From NCBI RefSeq assembly GCF_030698175.1, contig NZ_JAUYNT010000002.1, positions 1-64,000 of the forward strand: a stretch of DNA of 64,000 nucleotides. Reading direction: 5' to 3'. This document shows positions 50,585 through 60,873 of the stretch, piece by piece. How positions within the stretch are numbered: position 1 is the stretch's first letter; each line of letters begins with the position of its first letter. Below the pieces are notes generated by a model. It made no database searches, was not told the origin of the DNA, and worked only from the letters and a program-made list of their open reading frames with translations. The position numbers were made by a program, and so were the translations under genes. Source of the DNA: Pseudomonas sp. (lineage in GTDB: Bacteria; Pseudomonadota; Gammaproteobacteria; Pseudomonadales; Pseudomonadaceae).

Positions 50585-51973
50585 ATGAACCAACCGTTGA
50601 ATTTCAATCGCGCGCTAGTCGAGAAGTATGATCGTCCGGGGCCGCGCTACACCTCCTATCCGACTGCGCCGCAGTTCCATCAGGCGTTTGCGGTGGACGA
50701 TTATCACGCGGCCGCCCTGGCCAGTAATCAGGCCGTCGAACCCAAAGCGCTGTCGCTGTATATCCATATCCCGTTCTGCAAGAGCCTTTGCTACTACTGC
50801 GCTTGCAATAAGATCATTACCCAGAAGACCCATCGTGCAGTCGAGTACCTGAACTACCTCAAGCGTGAGATCGCCATGCAGGCGGCGCTGTTCGACCCCA
50901 GCCGCAAGCTCAGACAATTGCATCTGGGTGGCGGCACGCCGACCTACCTGACTCGCGAGCAGCTGGCCGAGTTGATGGACTGCCTGCATCAGGCGTTCAA
51001 CCTGGATGACAGCGACGAACACGAGTTCTCCATCGAGGTCGACCCGCGCACCATCAACACCGAGCAGATCGAGCACCTGCGCGAGCTGGGCTTCAATCGC
51101 CTGAGTTTCGGCGTGCAGGACTTCGACCCGGATGTGCAGGCCGCGGTTAATCGCCTGCAGAGCGAAGAGCAGATCTACGCCCTGGTGGCCGCTGCCCGTG
51201 GGGCCAAATTCAAGTCGGTGAGTGTCGATCTGATCTACGGCTTGCCGCTGCAAACCGTGGCCAGTTTCGACGTGACCCTGAGCAAGATCATCGCCCTGCG
51301 TCCGGACCGAATCGCCGCTTATAGCTATGCGCATTTACCGGAACTGGTGCGGGCCCAACGGCTGATCCGCCGCGAGGACATGCCGCCGCCCGAGCGCAAG
51401 CTGGAGTTGCTGGAGCTGACCATCAGCCGCCTGACCGCCGCCGGTTATGTGTATATCGGCATGGACCACTTCGCCTTGCCGGATGACGAGCTGGCCCTGG
51501 CCCGCGCCAACGGCACCCTGCAGCGCAATTTTCAGGGCTATTCGACCTTCGCCGAGTGCGACCTGATTGGCCTTGGCGTGTCGGCCATCGGCAAGGTTGG
51601 CGACACCTACAGTCAGAGCGTCAAGGAGCTTTCGCAGTACTACGCGCGCCTCGATCAGGGCCTGTTGCCGGTGCATCGCGGCTATCGCCTGAATGCCGAC
51701 GACCAGCTGCGCCGCGAGGTGATCAGCGACCTGATGTGCCATGGCCGGATCGACTTTTCCAGCATCGAGGCGCGCCACAACATTCGCTTCAAAGACTACT
51801 TTGCCGAGGCCTTGGGCAAGCTTGATGAGCAGGTGGCCGACCAGTTGTTGGAAATTCACGACGACGCGCTGGTGCTGTTGCCCCAGGGGCATTTGCTGAT
51901 GCGCAGCGTGGCCATGGCCTTCGATGCCTATATCGGCGGCGAGCAAAAAGGCCGCTTCTCACGCACGGTTTGA
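50585..51973 (+). CDS. hemN: Oxygen-independent coproporphyrinogen III oxidase HemN
   Basis: HemN is the radical-SAM enzyme that makes protoporphyrinogen without oxygen. The 462-residue product has the motif CKSLCYYCAC (CxxxCxxC plus the extra cysteine of HemN), HLGGGTPTYL and the N-terminal trip-wire region YDRPGPRYTSYPTA. It would supply heme for anaerobic respiration beside the nos genes. No FNR/ANR box was found in the 60 bases upstream of the start. Confidence 0.96.
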   Translation: MNQPLNFNRALVEKYDRPGPRYTSYPTAPQFHQAFAVDDYHAAALASNQAVEPKALSLYIHIPFCKSLCYYCACNKIITQKTHRAVEYLNYLKREIAMQAALFDPSRKLRQLHLGGGTPTYLTREQLAELMDCLHQAFNLDDSDEHEFSIEVDPRTINTEQIEHLRELGFNRLSFGVQDFDPDVQAAVNRLQSEEQIYALVAAARGAKFKSVSVDLIYGLPLQTVASFDVTLSKIIALRPDRIAAYSYAHLPELVRAQRLIRREDMPPPERKLELLELTISRLTAAGYVYIGMDHFALPDDELALARANGTLQRNFQGYSTFAECDLIGLGVSAIGKVGDTYSQSVKELSQYYARLDQGLLPVHRGYRLNADDQLRREVISDLMCHGRIDFSSIEARHNIRFKDYFAEALGKLDEQVADQLLEIHDDALVLLPQGHLLMRSVAMAFDAYIGGEQKGRFSRTV

Positions 51974-51983
51974 GGAGGTTTGG

Positions 51984-52427
51984 GTGAGCAGTTACGCACT
52001 GTTGCACATGCTGCATTTGCTGGGCGCCATCGGCTTTATCGGCACGCTGTTCTACGAGGTGCTGATCCTCGCCAAGGTCAAGCCGCAGCTCGATCCTGCG
52101 CAGCTGGGCACTCTGGAACGTGCGCTCGGTGCCCGTACCCGCACGGTGCTGCATTGGCTGGTGCTGCTGGTGTATGGCGCCGGCTTTGGCTTGGCTTGGC
52201 AGCATCGGCAGGCGCTCAGTGCGCCTTTCGCCAGCAGTTTTGCCACCTTGCTGACGCTGAAAATCACCCTGGCGCTGAGCGTGTTTATCAGCTTCGGCGC
52301 GGTGGCCATGCTGCTGCGCAGCGGGCGCATGACGCCGGCACTGTATCGCCAACTGCACTGGGCCGTGCTGGCGCAGATGCTGGCCATAGTGCTGCTGGCC
52401 AAGGCGATGTTCTATCTGCACTGGTAG
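51984..52427 (+). CDS. Small four-helix membrane protein, CopD-like
   Basis: The 147-residue protein has four membrane helices with histidines in the first (YALLHMLHLLGAIGFIG) and further histidines in helices 2 and 4 (TVLHWLVLLV; RQLHWAVLAQ). GTG at 51984 follows a perfect AGGAGG (51973-51978) that overlaps the hemN stop, so it is coupled to hemN. Such hemN-adjacent proteins occur in Pseudomonas; a heme or metal role is suggested only by the histidines. Confidence 0.75.
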   Translation: MSSYALLHMLHLLGAIGFIGTLFYEVLILAKVKPQLDPAQLGTLERALGARTRTVLHWLVLLVYGAGFGLAWQHRQALSAPFASSFATLLTLKITLALSVFISFGAVAMLLRSGRMTPALYRQLHWAVLAQMLAIVLLAKAMFYLHW

Positions 52428-52454
52428 GCATGCTGGTGGCGGGGGCTTTGCCTT

Positions 52455-52757
52455 GGGGATGTCCCCGTTATGTGTTGCAAAGCGCAAGCCCCTAGCCTCT
52501 GGTTTCTGACCCATATGACGTGGGGGGAAATAACGATTGTGGCCCAGTCGAATTGCAGGTGTCACGCCTGCTTCGCGGTGCCCTTTGTTACCAAAAACCG
52601 CTCCTACACAAGCCCGGCACCTGCAATAATTTCATCGGCTGTCTCCCTGTAGGAGCGGATTTATCCGCGATTGGTCAGTGCTGACAGCACAAGTATCAAG
52701 GCTGATCCCCCCAAGAGAAAGGTTCGGCCCCTCGCAACGCATAACTGGTACATAGCC
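52455..52757. repeat. MITE-like element with REP core (copy C)
   Basis: The left end GGGGATGTCCCCGTTATGTG then TTGCA and right end CGCAACGCATAACTGGTACA then TAGCC are the family terminal repeats, 303 bases apart. Inside are inverted REP sequences AACCGCTCCTACA and GTAGGAGCGGATTTATCCGC. No clear target duplication is seen. It fills the gap between the CopD-like gene and the acyl-CoA dehydrogenase. Confidence 0.7.
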
Positions 52758-52775
52758 TTTATGGCCGGATTGGCG

Positions 52776-52789
52776 ATGACCTGGGTCAA
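52776..52789 (+). promoter_or_regulatory. Candidate FNR/ANR/DNR-type box
   Basis: ATGACCTGGGTCAA matches the dyad TTGAC-N4-GTCAA at nine of ten informative bases. It lies 124 bases before the acyl-CoA dehydrogenase start and just outside repeat copy C. Confidence 0.4.
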
Positions 52790-52913
52790 GTTTCAGCGTG
52801 TTTGCGTGCGCCGTGATAGGCGCTGATTCAGCCCCTCGAACATCCTCGGTTTTACCTGCGGAGCTGGCTATGGTGATGCTTCAGTCATCGCCCAGACCGA
52901 CCCGAGGTTCGCC

Positions 52914-54164
52914 ATGCATTTTGCCTACAGTCCCCGCACCGAAGCACTGCGTCAGCAAGTACGGAGCTTTCTCGATACCCATATAGTGCCGCGCATCGGC
53001 GCCTGGCAGGCGGAGGTGGCGGCTGGGCATTTCCCGGTGTCGTTTATGGCCGATTTGAAGGCCCTGGCCCGCAGCGAGGGACTGTGGAATCTGTTTCTGC
53101 CGGCGCTGCAGGCGGATGAGCCGGGCACCGCCTTGAGCAATCTGGAATACGCGCCCCTGGCGGAAATCATGGGGCGGGTGTCCTGGGCCTCCGAGGTGTT
53201 CAACTGCAGCGCGCCGGACACCGGCAATATGGAGCTGCTGCACCTGTTTGCCACGCCCGAGCAACGCCAGCGCTGGTTGTTGCCGTTGCTGGACGGCGCG
53301 ATGCGTTCGGCCTTTGCCATGACCGAGCCGGACGTCGCGTCCTCCGATGCCAGCAATATCCAGACCCTGATCCGCCGTGACGGTGACCAGTATGTGATCA
53401 ACGGCCGCAAATGGTTTATCACCAACGCCGCGCACCCCGATTGCAAGTTGCTGATAGTGATGGGCAAGACCGCCCCGGACGCCGAGGCCCACCAGCAACA
53501 GAGCATGCTGCTGGTGCCGTTCGACACGCCGGGGGTGGAGCTGCTGCGCAATATCCCGGTGCTCAATCACCTGGCGCCCGAAGGCCACAGTGAGTTGCTG
53601 CTGCGCAATGTGCGGGTGCCGCTGGCCAATCTGCTGGGCGCCGAGGGCGAGGGTTTTATGATGGCCCAGGCGCGCCTTGGACCTGGGCGCATCCACCACT
53701 GCATGCGCTCGATCGGCATGGCCGAGCTGGCGCTGGAACTGATGGTCGAGCGCTGTCAGGAGCGCAAGGCGTTCGGCAAATACCTGCACCAGTACGCCAA
53801 TATCGGCGATTGGATCGCCGAGTCGCGCATCGAGATCGAGCAGGCGCGGCTGCTGGTGCTGAAGGCCGCCTGGATGATAGACGCAGTCGGCGCCAAGGCC
53901 GCGCGCAAGGAAATCGCCATGATCAAGGCGCTGGTGCCGGCCATGCACTGCCGGGTGGTCGACCGCGCGATCCAAGTGTACGGCGCCATGGGCCTGACCC
54001 CGGATACGCCGCTGGCCGATATGTGGACCGCTGGCCGCGCCTTGCGCTTTGCCGATGGTCCGGACCAGGTGCACCTGCGCGGCATTGCCCACCTGGAGCT
54101 CAAAGCCAGTGCCGCGCAACGCGGTGCTACTGCGGCTTATCTGACTCCACCCGGTCGAGATTAA
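52914..54164 (+). CDS. Acyl-CoA dehydrogenase family protein
   Basis: The 416-residue flavoprotein has the three-part ACAD fold. AFAMTEPDVASSDASNIQT and WFITNAAH are FAD/substrate-binding segments; RCQERKAFGKYLHQYANI and QVYGAMGLTPDTPLADMW are typical of the C-terminal helical domain. The sequence resembles the ACAD11/FadE-like branch acting on long or branched acyl-CoA. A substrate cannot be assigned. Its position before nosR with a possible ANR-type box may be incidental. Confidence 0.88.
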   Translation: MHFAYSPRTEALRQQVRSFLDTHIVPRIGAWQAEVAAGHFPVSFMADLKALARSEGLWNLFLPALQADEPGTALSNLEYAPLAEIMGRVSWASEVFNCSAPDTGNMELLHLFATPEQRQRWLLPLLDGAMRSAFAMTEPDVASSDASNIQTLIRRDGDQYVINGRKWFITNAAHPDCKLLIVMGKTAPDAEAHQQQSMLLVPFDTPGVELLRNIPVLNHLAPEGHSELLLRNVRVPLANLLGAEGEGFMMAQARLGPGRIHHCMRSIGMAELALELMVERCQERKAFGKYLHQYANIGDWIAESRIEIEQARLLVLKAAWMIDAVGAKAARKEIAMIKALVPAMHCRVVDRAIQVYGAMGLTPDTPLADMWTAGRALRFADGPDQVHLRGIAHLELKASAAQRGATAAYLTPPGRD

Positions 54165-54207
54165 CCTCGCGCCGCGTGCGCCGGCGCGCCTCTGGTTTTT
54201 GCATTAC

Positions 54208-54221
54208 TTGATTCGTATCAA
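54208..54221 (+). promoter_or_regulatory. FNR/ANR/DNR box of the nos operon
   Basis: TTGATTCGTATCAA is a perfect TTGAT-N4-ATCAA dyad, 159 bases before the nosR ATG used here. In pseudomonads nos genes are activated by DNR (with NO) and sometimes ANR, so this is very likely the operator of nosRZDFY. Confidence 0.85.
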
Positions 54222-54248
54222 GGGGAGGGCGAATGGGTATCCCCTAGC

Positions 54249-54376
54249 ATGCCCATACGTTCTAGCCGCCTAAGGCGGATATTCCATATGCAAACCTGTC
54301 AGCTGCAGAATGAAATCCCCTGTCGTTCACCTGCCAGCACTACGGTGCCCATTCGATCCAGCCGCCAAAGCCGCTC
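54249..54376 (+). repeat. Direct repeat in the nosR leader
   Basis: ATGCCCATACGTTCTAGCCG (54249 onward, then CCTAAGGCGG) and GTGCCCATTCGATCCAGCCG (54345 onward, then CCAAAGCCGC) are about 80% alike over 30 bases. Both lie between the DNR box and the nosR start. They create in-frame but probably untranslated codons. Confidence 0.55.
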
Positions 54377-54380
54377 AATC

Positions 54381-56570
54381 ATGAACAACCCGCCCTCCCT
54401 GCACAGTGCCTGGCGCTCATGGGGGCTGGCGGTCGCGGTGTTGTTCGCGCTCCTGTTCGCAACCTTCCAGGGGGCACAGGCCAAGCCTTACGGTGACATC
54501 GAACAGCAACGCATCGACTCGATCTTCCCAGGTGCCGATGCGCCTTCCGAGCCGCAAGGCGAATTCAAGGTGCGCACCCTGTCCAGTGGCGGCAAGGTGC
54601 TCGGCTATGTATTCCAGAGCCTGGATGTGGTCGATATTCCGGCCTACTCCGGCAAGCCGATCAATATGCAGGTGATCCTCGACACCGCCGGCGTGATTCA
54701 GGACGCCTATGTGCTTGAGCACCACGAGCCGATTCTGCTGATCGGCATCCCCGAAGCCAAGTTGCACGCCTTCAACGCCAAGTACCGAGGGATCAAGGTC
54801 AACCAGCGGGTGGTGGTCGGCCGTTCCAGTGACCCGGATGCGGTGACTGTCGATGCGGTCACCGGCGCCACTGTGACGGTGATGGTGGTCAACGAGGTGG
54901 TGATGCGCGCTGCGCACAAGGTGGCGGTGTCGCTCGGTTTGATCGAAGACGCTGCGAGCCTGGCGCAGAAACCCGCCAGCGTGCGCCTGGATAACTACCA
55001 GAGCGCCGATTGGGCTCAGCTCACCGGCAGCGGCGCGATCCGCCGCCTGCACCTGACCCGTGGCCAGGTCGATACGGCCTTCAAGGGCACCGAGGCCGAA
55101 GGGGTGGACGTGGCCGCGCCCGAGCAGGTGGATGAGACCTTTATCGATCTCTACAGCGCGCACCTGAATGCGCCGACCATCGGCCGCAATCTGCTCGGCG
55201 ACAACCAGTACCGTCTGCTTATGGCGGCGCTCAAGCCCGGCGAGCAGGCGATTGCCGTGCTGGGCAGCGGCAGCTATTCGTTCAAAGGTTCGGGCTATGT
55301 GCGCGGTGGCATTTTCGACCGGGTGCAGCTGCGCCAGTTTGGCGAAACCATCAGTTTTCGTGACCGCGATTTCGAGCGGCTGAGCGATGTGTATGCCAAG
55401 GGCATGCCGGACTTCAGCGAGATGGCGATCTTTATCGTGCGTGCGCCGGCCGGTTTCGATCCGGGCTCGCCCTGGGTTCTGGAGCTGTTGGTGAAGCGGC
55501 AGACCGGGCCGACCAGCGGCATGTTCAGCAGTTTCGAACTTGCTTACCAGCTGCCCGAGGAATACCTCGATCGGCCGCTGCCCAGCGCCGCCGAGCTCGC
55601 CGCCATCGACGAAGCCAATCGCCCGTTGTGGCTGAATATCTGGTACCAGAAGAGCTTCCAGATCGGCGTGATACTGGTCGCCTTGTTGCTGCTCACGCTG
55701 ATCCTGTTCCTGCAGGACAAGTTCACCCGGCGCCCGCACTTCCTGCATTGGTTGCGCCGTGGTTACCTGATTTTTACCGTGGTGTTTATCGGTTGGTACG
55801 CCCTGGGCCAGTTGTCGGTGGTCAATGTGCTGACCTTCGTGCATGCGCTGGTGCAGGATTTTCGCTGGGAGCTGTTTCTCACCGATCCGGTGATCTTCAT
55901 TCTCTGGACCTTCACCGCCGCCAGCATCCTGCTCTGGGGGCGCGGCGTGTTCTGTGGCTGGCTGTGCCCGTTCGGCGCCCTGCAGGAGCTGATCAACGAG
56001 GCTGCGCGCAAGCTCAAGGTGCCGCAGTACGAACTGCCCTTCGCGGTGCATGAGCGGCTGTGGGCGATTAAATACATCATCCTCTTGCTGCTGTTCGGCC
56101 TGTCGCTGGAGTCGCTGTCCAGCGCCGAGCGCTTCGCCGAAGTAGAGCCGTTCAAGACTGCCATCACCCTCAAGTTCGACCGCCAATGGTGGTTCGTGCT
56201 CTACGCGGTGATCTTGCTGGTGATCAATATTTTCACCCGCAAGGTCTACTGCCGTTACGTCTGCCCGCTGGGCGCGGCGCTGGCCATTCCAAGCAAGTTT
56301 CGCCTGTTCGACTGGCTCAAGCGCCGTAAGGAATGTGGCAACCCTTGCCAGCTATGCGCCAAGGAATGCGAGATCCAGGCGATCCACCCGGACGGCCATA
56401 TCAATCACAACGAGTGCCATTACTGCCTCGATTGCCAGATGACCTACCACAACGACGACAAGTGCCCGCCGCTGCTTCTCAAGCAGAAGAAACGCAACAA
56501 GCTGGCGCCCCTGCAACCCGGTTCGACAGCCCCAGATTTGATTCCAGTAGTGCAAGTGGTTGTGCCCTGA
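54381..56570 (+). CDS. nosR: NosR, membrane flavo-iron-sulfur protein for N2O reduction
   Basis: NosR is needed for nosZ expression and electron supply in vivo. The 729-residue product has a signal segment, a periplasmic FMN-binding domain with the flavinylation motif DAVTGATVT, several membrane helices (from about 425), the CxxxCP motifs FCGWLCPFGALQE and CRYVCPLGAAL, and a polyferredoxin end with CGNPCQLCAKEC and CHYCLDC. ATG 54381 is chosen because the hydrophobic signal follows at once; the frame opens 44 codons earlier within a repeated leader. Confidence 0.95.
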   Translation: MNNPPSLHSAWRSWGLAVAVLFALLFATFQGAQAKPYGDIEQQRIDSIFPGADAPSEPQGEFKVRTLSSGGKVLGYVFQSLDVVDIPAYSGKPINMQVILDTAGVIQDAYVLEHHEPILLIGIPEAKLHAFNAKYRGIKVNQRVVVGRSSDPDAVTVDAVTGATVTVMVVNEVVMRAAHKVAVSLGLIEDAASLAQKPASVRLDNYQSADWAQLTGSGAIRRLHLTRGQVDTAFKGTEAEGVDVAAPEQVDETFIDLYSAHLNAPTIGRNLLGDNQYRLLMAALKPGEQAIAVLGSGSYSFKGSGYVRGGIFDRVQLRQFGETISFRDRDFERLSDVYAKGMPDFSEMAIFIVRAPAGFDPGSPWVLELLVKRQTGPTSGMFSSFELAYQLPEEYLDRPLPSAAELAAIDEANRPLWLNIWYQKSFQIGVILVALLLLTLILFLQDKFTRRPHFLHWLRRGYLIFTVVFIGWYALGQLSVVNVLTFVHALVQDFRWELFLTDPVIFILWTFTAASILLWGRGVFCGWLCPFGALQELINEAARKLKVPQYELPFAVHERLWAIKYIILLLLFGLSLESLSSAERFAEVEPFKTAITLKFDRQWWFVLYAVILLVINIFTRKVYCRYVCPLGAALAIPSKFRLFDWLKRRKECGNPCQLCAKECEIQAIHPDGHINHNECHYCLDCQMTYHNDDKCPPLLLKQKKRNKLAPLQPGSTAPDLIPVVQVVVP

Positions 56571-56636
56571 ACCAGCCCTGTAGGGCTTGCGTGGTTCGCT
56601 CGACAACCGACTTTTCCCATCCAAGGAGCAGAACCT

Positions 56637-58568
56637 ATGAGCGATAAAGAGTCGAAGAACAGCCCGCAACTCGATGCCCAGCAGCAAGCCGAATTGCTGG
56701 AGAAATCCGGCTTTAGCCGGCGCGGCTTCCTCGGTGTCGGCGCGGTGACCGGCGCTGCCCTGGTTGGCGCCACTGCGCTGGGTAGCGCGGTAATGACCCG
56801 CGAGTCCTGGGCGGCGGCGGTCAAGGAGTCGAAGTCGAAGATTCATGTCGGCCCTGGCGAGCTGGATGAGTACTACGGCTTCTGGAGCGGCGGCCATCAG
56901 GGCGAAGTACGGGTGATGGGCGTGCCCTCGATGCGTGAATTAATGCGCATCCCGGTATTCAACGTGGATTCGGCCACCGGTTGGGGGCTGACCAACGAAA
57001 GCAAACACATCATGGGCGAGAGCGCCAAGTTCCAGAACGGCGATTGCCACCACCCGCATATCTCCATGACTGACGGCCAGTACGACGGCAAATACCTGTT
57101 CATCAACGACAAGGCCAATAGCCGGGTCGCGCGCATCCGTCTGGACATCATGAAGTGCGACAAGATGCTCACCGTGCCCAACGTGCAGGCCATCCACGGC
57201 CTGCGCCTGCAGAAGGTGCCGCATACCAAGTACGTGTTCGCCAACGCCGAGTTCGTCATTCCACACCCTAACGATGGCATCAATTTCGATCTGCAGGACA
57301 AGAACGCCTACACCATGTTCAACGCCATCGATGCCGAGAAGATGGAGATGGCCTTTCAGGTCATAGTCGACGGCAACCTGGACAACACCGACGCCGACTA
57401 CACCGGCAAGTACGCCGCCTCCACCTGTTACAACTCCGAGAAGGCCTACGACCTCGGCGGCATGATGCGCAACGAGCGTGATTGGGTGGTGGTGTTCAAC
57501 ATCAAGCGCATCGAAGCGGCGATCAAGGCCGGCAAGTTCACCACCCTCGGCGACTCCAAGACCCCGGTGGTCGACGGCCGTGCTGGCTCGCAACTGACCC
57601 GCTATATCCCGGTGCCGAAGAACCCCCACGGCTGCAACACCTCGTCGGATGGCAAGTACTTTATCGCCAACGGCAAGCTGTCGCCGACCTGCTCGATGAT
57701 TGAAATCGCCAAGCTCGACGACCTGTTCGACGACAAACTCAAGGACCCGCGCGACACCATCGTCGGTGAGCCCGAACTGGGCCTGGGGCCGCTGCACACC
57801 ACCTTCGACGGTCGCGGCAACGCCTACACCACCCTGTTTATCGACAGCCAGGTGGTCAAGTGGAACATGGACGAGGCCGTGCGCGCCTACAAGGGCGAGA
57901 AGGTCAACTACATCAAGCAGAAGCTCGATGTGCACTACAACCCAGGGCATAACCACGCGTCGCTCTGCGAAACCCGCGACGCCGACGGCAAGTGGCTGAT
58001 AGTGCTGAGCAAGTTCTCCAAGGACCGCTTCCTGCCGACCGGCCCGCTGCACCCGGAAAACGATCAGTTGATCGACATCTCCGGCGACGAAATGAAGCTG
58101 GTACACGATGGCCCGGCCTTCGCCGAACCCCACGATTGCATCCTGGCGCGCCGCGACCAGATCAAAACCAAGAAGATCTGGGATCGCAACGATGCCTTCT
58201 TCGCGCCGACCGTCGAACGGGCGAAAAAGGATGGCATCAAGCTGGAGGCCGATAACAAGGTTATCCGCGAGGGCAACAAGGTCCGCGTGTACATGACCTC
58301 GATGGCGCCAGCCTTCGGCCTGACCGAGTTTAAGGTCAAGCAGGGCGATGAAGTCACAGTGACCATCACCAACATCGATCAGATCGAGGACGTGTCTCAC
58401 GGTTTCGTCATGACCAATCACGGCGCCAGCATGGAGATCAGCCCGCAGCAGACCTCGTCGATCACCTTTATCGCCGACAAGCCCGGCCTGCATTGGTACT
58501 ACTGCAGCTGGTTCTGCCATGCCCTGCACATGGAAATGGTCGGCCGCATGCTGGTCGAACCGGCGTAA
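56637..58568 (+). CDS. nosZ: Nitrous-oxide reductase NosZ (clade I, Tat-exported)
   Basis: NosZ reduces N2O to N2 in the periplasm. The 643-residue product has a Tat signal SRRGFLGVGAVTGAA, a seven-bladed propeller with CuZ histidines (GDCHHPH and others) and a C-terminal cupredoxin domain with the CuA motif YYCSWFCHALHMEM. The Tat signal and length place it in the classical (clade I) group. An AAGGAG RBS precedes the start, 66 bases after nosR. Confidence 0.98.
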   Translation: MSDKESKNSPQLDAQQQAELLEKSGFSRRGFLGVGAVTGAALVGATALGSAVMTRESWAAAVKESKSKIHVGPGELDEYYGFWSGGHQGEVRVMGVPSMRELMRIPVFNVDSATGWGLTNESKHIMGESAKFQNGDCHHPHISMTDGQYDGKYLFINDKANSRVARIRLDIMKCDKMLTVPNVQAIHGLRLQKVPHTKYVFANAEFVIPHPNDGINFDLQDKNAYTMFNAIDAEKMEMAFQVIVDGNLDNTDADYTGKYAASTCYNSEKAYDLGGMMRNERDWVVVFNIKRIEAAIKAGKFTTLGDSKTPVVDGRAGSQLTRYIPVPKNPHGCNTSSDGKYFIANGKLSPTCSMIEIAKLDDLFDDKLKDPRDTIVGEPELGLGPLHTTFDGRGNAYTTLFIDSQVVKWNMDEAVRAYKGEKVNYIKQKLDVHYNPGHNHASLCETRDADGKWLIVLSKFSKDRFLPTGPLHPENDQLIDISGDEMKLVHDGPAFAEPHDCILARRDQIKTKKIWDRNDAFFAPTVERAKKDGIKLEADNKVIREGNKVRVYMTSMAPAFGLTEFKVKQGDEVTVTITNIDQIEDVSHGFVMTNHGASMEISPQQTSSITFIADKPGLHWYYCSWFCHALHMEMVGRMLVEPA

Positions 58569-58577
58569 GGGCACAGC

Positions 58578-58609
58578 CCCGTAGCCCGGATTGCATCCGG
58601 GTTACGGGC
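58578..58609. repeat. GTAGCCCGGATTGCATCCGGGTTACGGGC hairpin
   Basis: CCCGTAGCCCGGATTGCATC and the following CGGGTTACGGGC make a strong palindrome of a dispersed type. It lies nine bases after nosZ and before nosD and could stabilise nosZ mRNA or attenuate transcription into nosDFY. There is no T tract. Confidence 0.7.
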
Positions 58610-58639
58610 TAACCGCTAAATGGCTCAAGGTAAACCGCA

Positions 58640-59950
58640 GTGTTAAACACCCAGGCAATAGCATGGCTGCACGCCAGCACACTGTTGCTGCTGATTTTCT
58701 GTGGCGCTGCCCAGGCGGCGCCGCAACCCATCACCACGCTGCCGCTGCAGGCCGAGGGTGACAATCGCTGGCGGCTGCCCGCCGGCGAATACCGAGGCTC
58801 GTTCAGCGTCGATCAGCCGATGCACATTTTTTGCGAACCCGGCGCCGTGTTGCAGGGCCAGGGGCAGGGCAACGGCCTGATCATCAGTGCGCCCGAGGTG
58901 ACCGTCGAAGGCTGCACGCTGCTCGACTGGGGCCGCGACATGACCGCCATGAACGCCGCCGTGTTTATCCAGCCCAAGGCGCGTGGCGCGGTGATCAAGG
59001 GCAACCGCCTGCAGGGTCCGGGCTTTGGCATCTGGGTCGATGGCACGGCGGATGTCAGCCTGATCGGCAACAGCATTCAGGGCGATGCCAGCATCCGCTC
59101 CCAGGATCGCGGCAACGGCATTCACCTGTATGGGGTGCGCGGCGCCAAGGTCATCGGCAACCAGGTGCGCGATGCCCGCGACGGCATCTATATCGACACC
59201 TCCAACGGCAACCTGCTTGAAGGCAACACCCTGGAAGACCTGCGCTACGGCGTGCACTACATGTTCGCCAACGACAACCAGCTGCTCGGCAACACCACCC
59301 GCCGCACCCGCACCGGCTATGCGCTGATGCAGAGCCGCAAGCTGACGGTGATCGGCAATCGCTCCGAGCAGGACGAGAACTACGGCATCCTGATGAACTA
59401 CATCACCTATTCGACCATTCGCGACAACGTCGTCAGTGATGTGCGCAGCGGCAGTGGCTCGACCGGTGACAGCATGATTGCCGGCGCCGAGGGCAAGGCG
59501 CTGTTTATCTACAACTCGCTGTTCAACAGTATCGAGCACAACCATTTTCAAGGCAGCGCCCTGGGCATTCACCTGACCGCCGGCTCCGAGGACAACCGCA
59601 TCGTCGGCAATGCTTTTGTCGATAACCAGCAGCAGGTCAAGTACGTCGCGGTGCGCACCCAGGAGTGGTCGGTGGCGGGGCGCGGCAACTACTGGAGCGA
59701 TTACCTGGGCTGGGATCGCAACGACGATGGCCTGGGCGATATTGCCTACGAACCCAACGACAACGTCGACCGCCTGCTGTGGCTGTACCCGCAGGTGCGC
59801 CTGTTGATGAACAGTCCGGGCATCGAGTTGCTGCGTTGGGTGCAGCGCGCCTTCCCGGTACTGAAATCCCCAGGCGTGCAGGACAGCCATCCGCTGATGC
59901 GCTTGCCGACCACCGATCTGCTGCCAGCCAGCCAGGAGCCAACGCCATGA
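58640..59950 (+). CDS. nosD: NosD, periplasmic CuZ maturation protein
   Basis: NosD (436 residues) has a signal peptide (about 1-26) and a right-handed beta-helix made of CASH/parallel-beta repeats such as [15 protein letters not shown] and [15 protein letters not shown]. With NosF and NosY it forms the ABC-type complex that supplies sulfur/copper for CuZ assembly. GTG at 58640 is the start that gives the signal peptide. It overlaps nosF by ATGA. Confidence 0.95.
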   Translation: MLNTQAIAWLHASTLLLLIFCGAAQAAPQPITTLPLQAEGDNRWRLPAGEYRGSFSVDQPMHIFCEPGAVLQGQGQGNGLIISAPEVTVEGCTLLDWGRDMTAMNAAVFIQPKARGAVIKGNRLQGPGFGIWVDGTADVSLIGNSIQGDASIRSQDRGNGIHLYGVRGAKVIGNQVRDARDGIYIDTSNGNLLEGNTLEDLRYGVHYMFANDNQLLGNTTRRTRTGYALMQSRKLTVIGNRSEQDENYGILMNYITYSTIRDNVVSDVRSGSGSTGDSMIAGAEGKALFIYNSLFNSIEHNHFQGSALGIHLTAGSEDNRIVGNAFVDNQQQVKYVAVRTQEWSVAGRGNYWSDYLGWDRNDDGLGDIAYEPNDNVDRLLWLYPQVRLLMNSPGIELLRWVQRAFPVLKSPGVQDSHPLMRLPTTDLLPASQEPTP

Positions 59951-60873
59951 ATGCCGTCGAAATCGAAGGCGTCAGCCAGCACTACGGCAACCTGACCGTG
60001 CTGCACGACTTGCACCTGAACCTGGGCGAAGGCGAAGTGCTCGGTCTGTTCGGCCACAACGGCGCCGGCAAGACCACCAGCATGAAGCTGATTCTCGGCC
60101 TGTTGCAGGCCAGCAGCGGTCGGGTGCAGGTGCTCGGGCGCAGCCCGAATGATTCGCTGGTACGCCAGCAACTCGGCTATCTGCCGGAGAACGTGACCTT
60201 CTACGCCCAGCTCAGCGGCCGCGAGACCTTGCGCCATTTCGCCCGCCTCAAGGGCGCCGCGCTGGCGCAGGTGGACGAGTTGCTGGAGCAAGTCGGTCTG
60301 GCCGCTGCCATGGATCGGCGGGTCAAGACCTATTCCAAGGGCATGCGTCAGCGCTTGGGTTTGGCCCAGGCGCTGCTCGGCGCGCCGCGCCTGTTATTGC
60401 TTGATGAACCCACGGTGGGCCTCGACCCAATCGCCACCCAGGATCTCTACCAGTTGGTTGATCGCCTGCGTCAGCAGGGCACCAGCATCATCCTCTGCTC
60501 CCATGTGTTGCCGGGAGTCGAGGCGCATATCAACCGCGCGGCGATTCTCGCCCATGGTCGTCTGCAGGCGGTCGGCAGCTTGGCCTGCCTGCGCGAAGAT
60601 GCTGGCTTGCCGGCGGTGATCCGCGCCAGTGGGCTGCAACACCGCGCGCAGTTGCTGCAACGCTGGCACGCCGACGGGCATCAGGCCCGCTCGCTGGGCG
60701 TCGACGGCATCGAAGTGGTGGCGATCAACGGCGACAAACTCGACCTGCTCCGCGAACTGCTCGGCGCAGGCGGCGCCCAGGACATCGACATTCATCAACC
60801 GTCGCTGGAGGACCTCTACCGGCACTACATGGATCACGCCCAAGCGGCTCAGCCAGGGGAGGGCGCACGATGA
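59947..60873 (+). CDS. nosF: NosF, ABC transporter ATPase for CuZ maturation
   Basis: NosF (308 residues) has Walker [14 protein letters not shown], signature [16 protein letters not shown], Walker [14 protein letters not shown] and the H-loop in ILCSHVLPG. It energises NosDY. Starts and stops overlap those of nosD and nosY by four bases, so the three are co-translated. Confidence 0.96.
   Translation: MNAVEIEGVSQHYGNLTVLHDLHLNLGEGEVLGLFGHNGAGKTTSMKLILGLLQASSGRVQVLGRSPNDSLVRQQLGYLPENVTFYAQLSGRETLRHFARLKGAALAQVDELLEQVGLAAAMDRRVKTYSKGMRQRLGLAQALLGAPRLLLLDEPTVGLDPIATQDLYQLVDRLRQQGTSIILCSHVLPGVEAHINRAAILAHGRLQAVGSLACLREDAGLPAVIRASGLQHRAQLLQRWHADGHQARSLGVDGIEVVAINGDKLDLLRELLGAGGAQDIDIHQPSLEDLYRHYMDHAQAAQPGEGAR

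Noticed and set aside
54417..58574. Very long open frames antisense to nosR (589 codons) and nosZ (544 codons)
   Set aside because: The opposite strand encodes complete, motif-rich NosR and NosZ; the antisense frames have His/Gln/Val-rich composition typical of GC-rich shadow frames and no recognisable domain.
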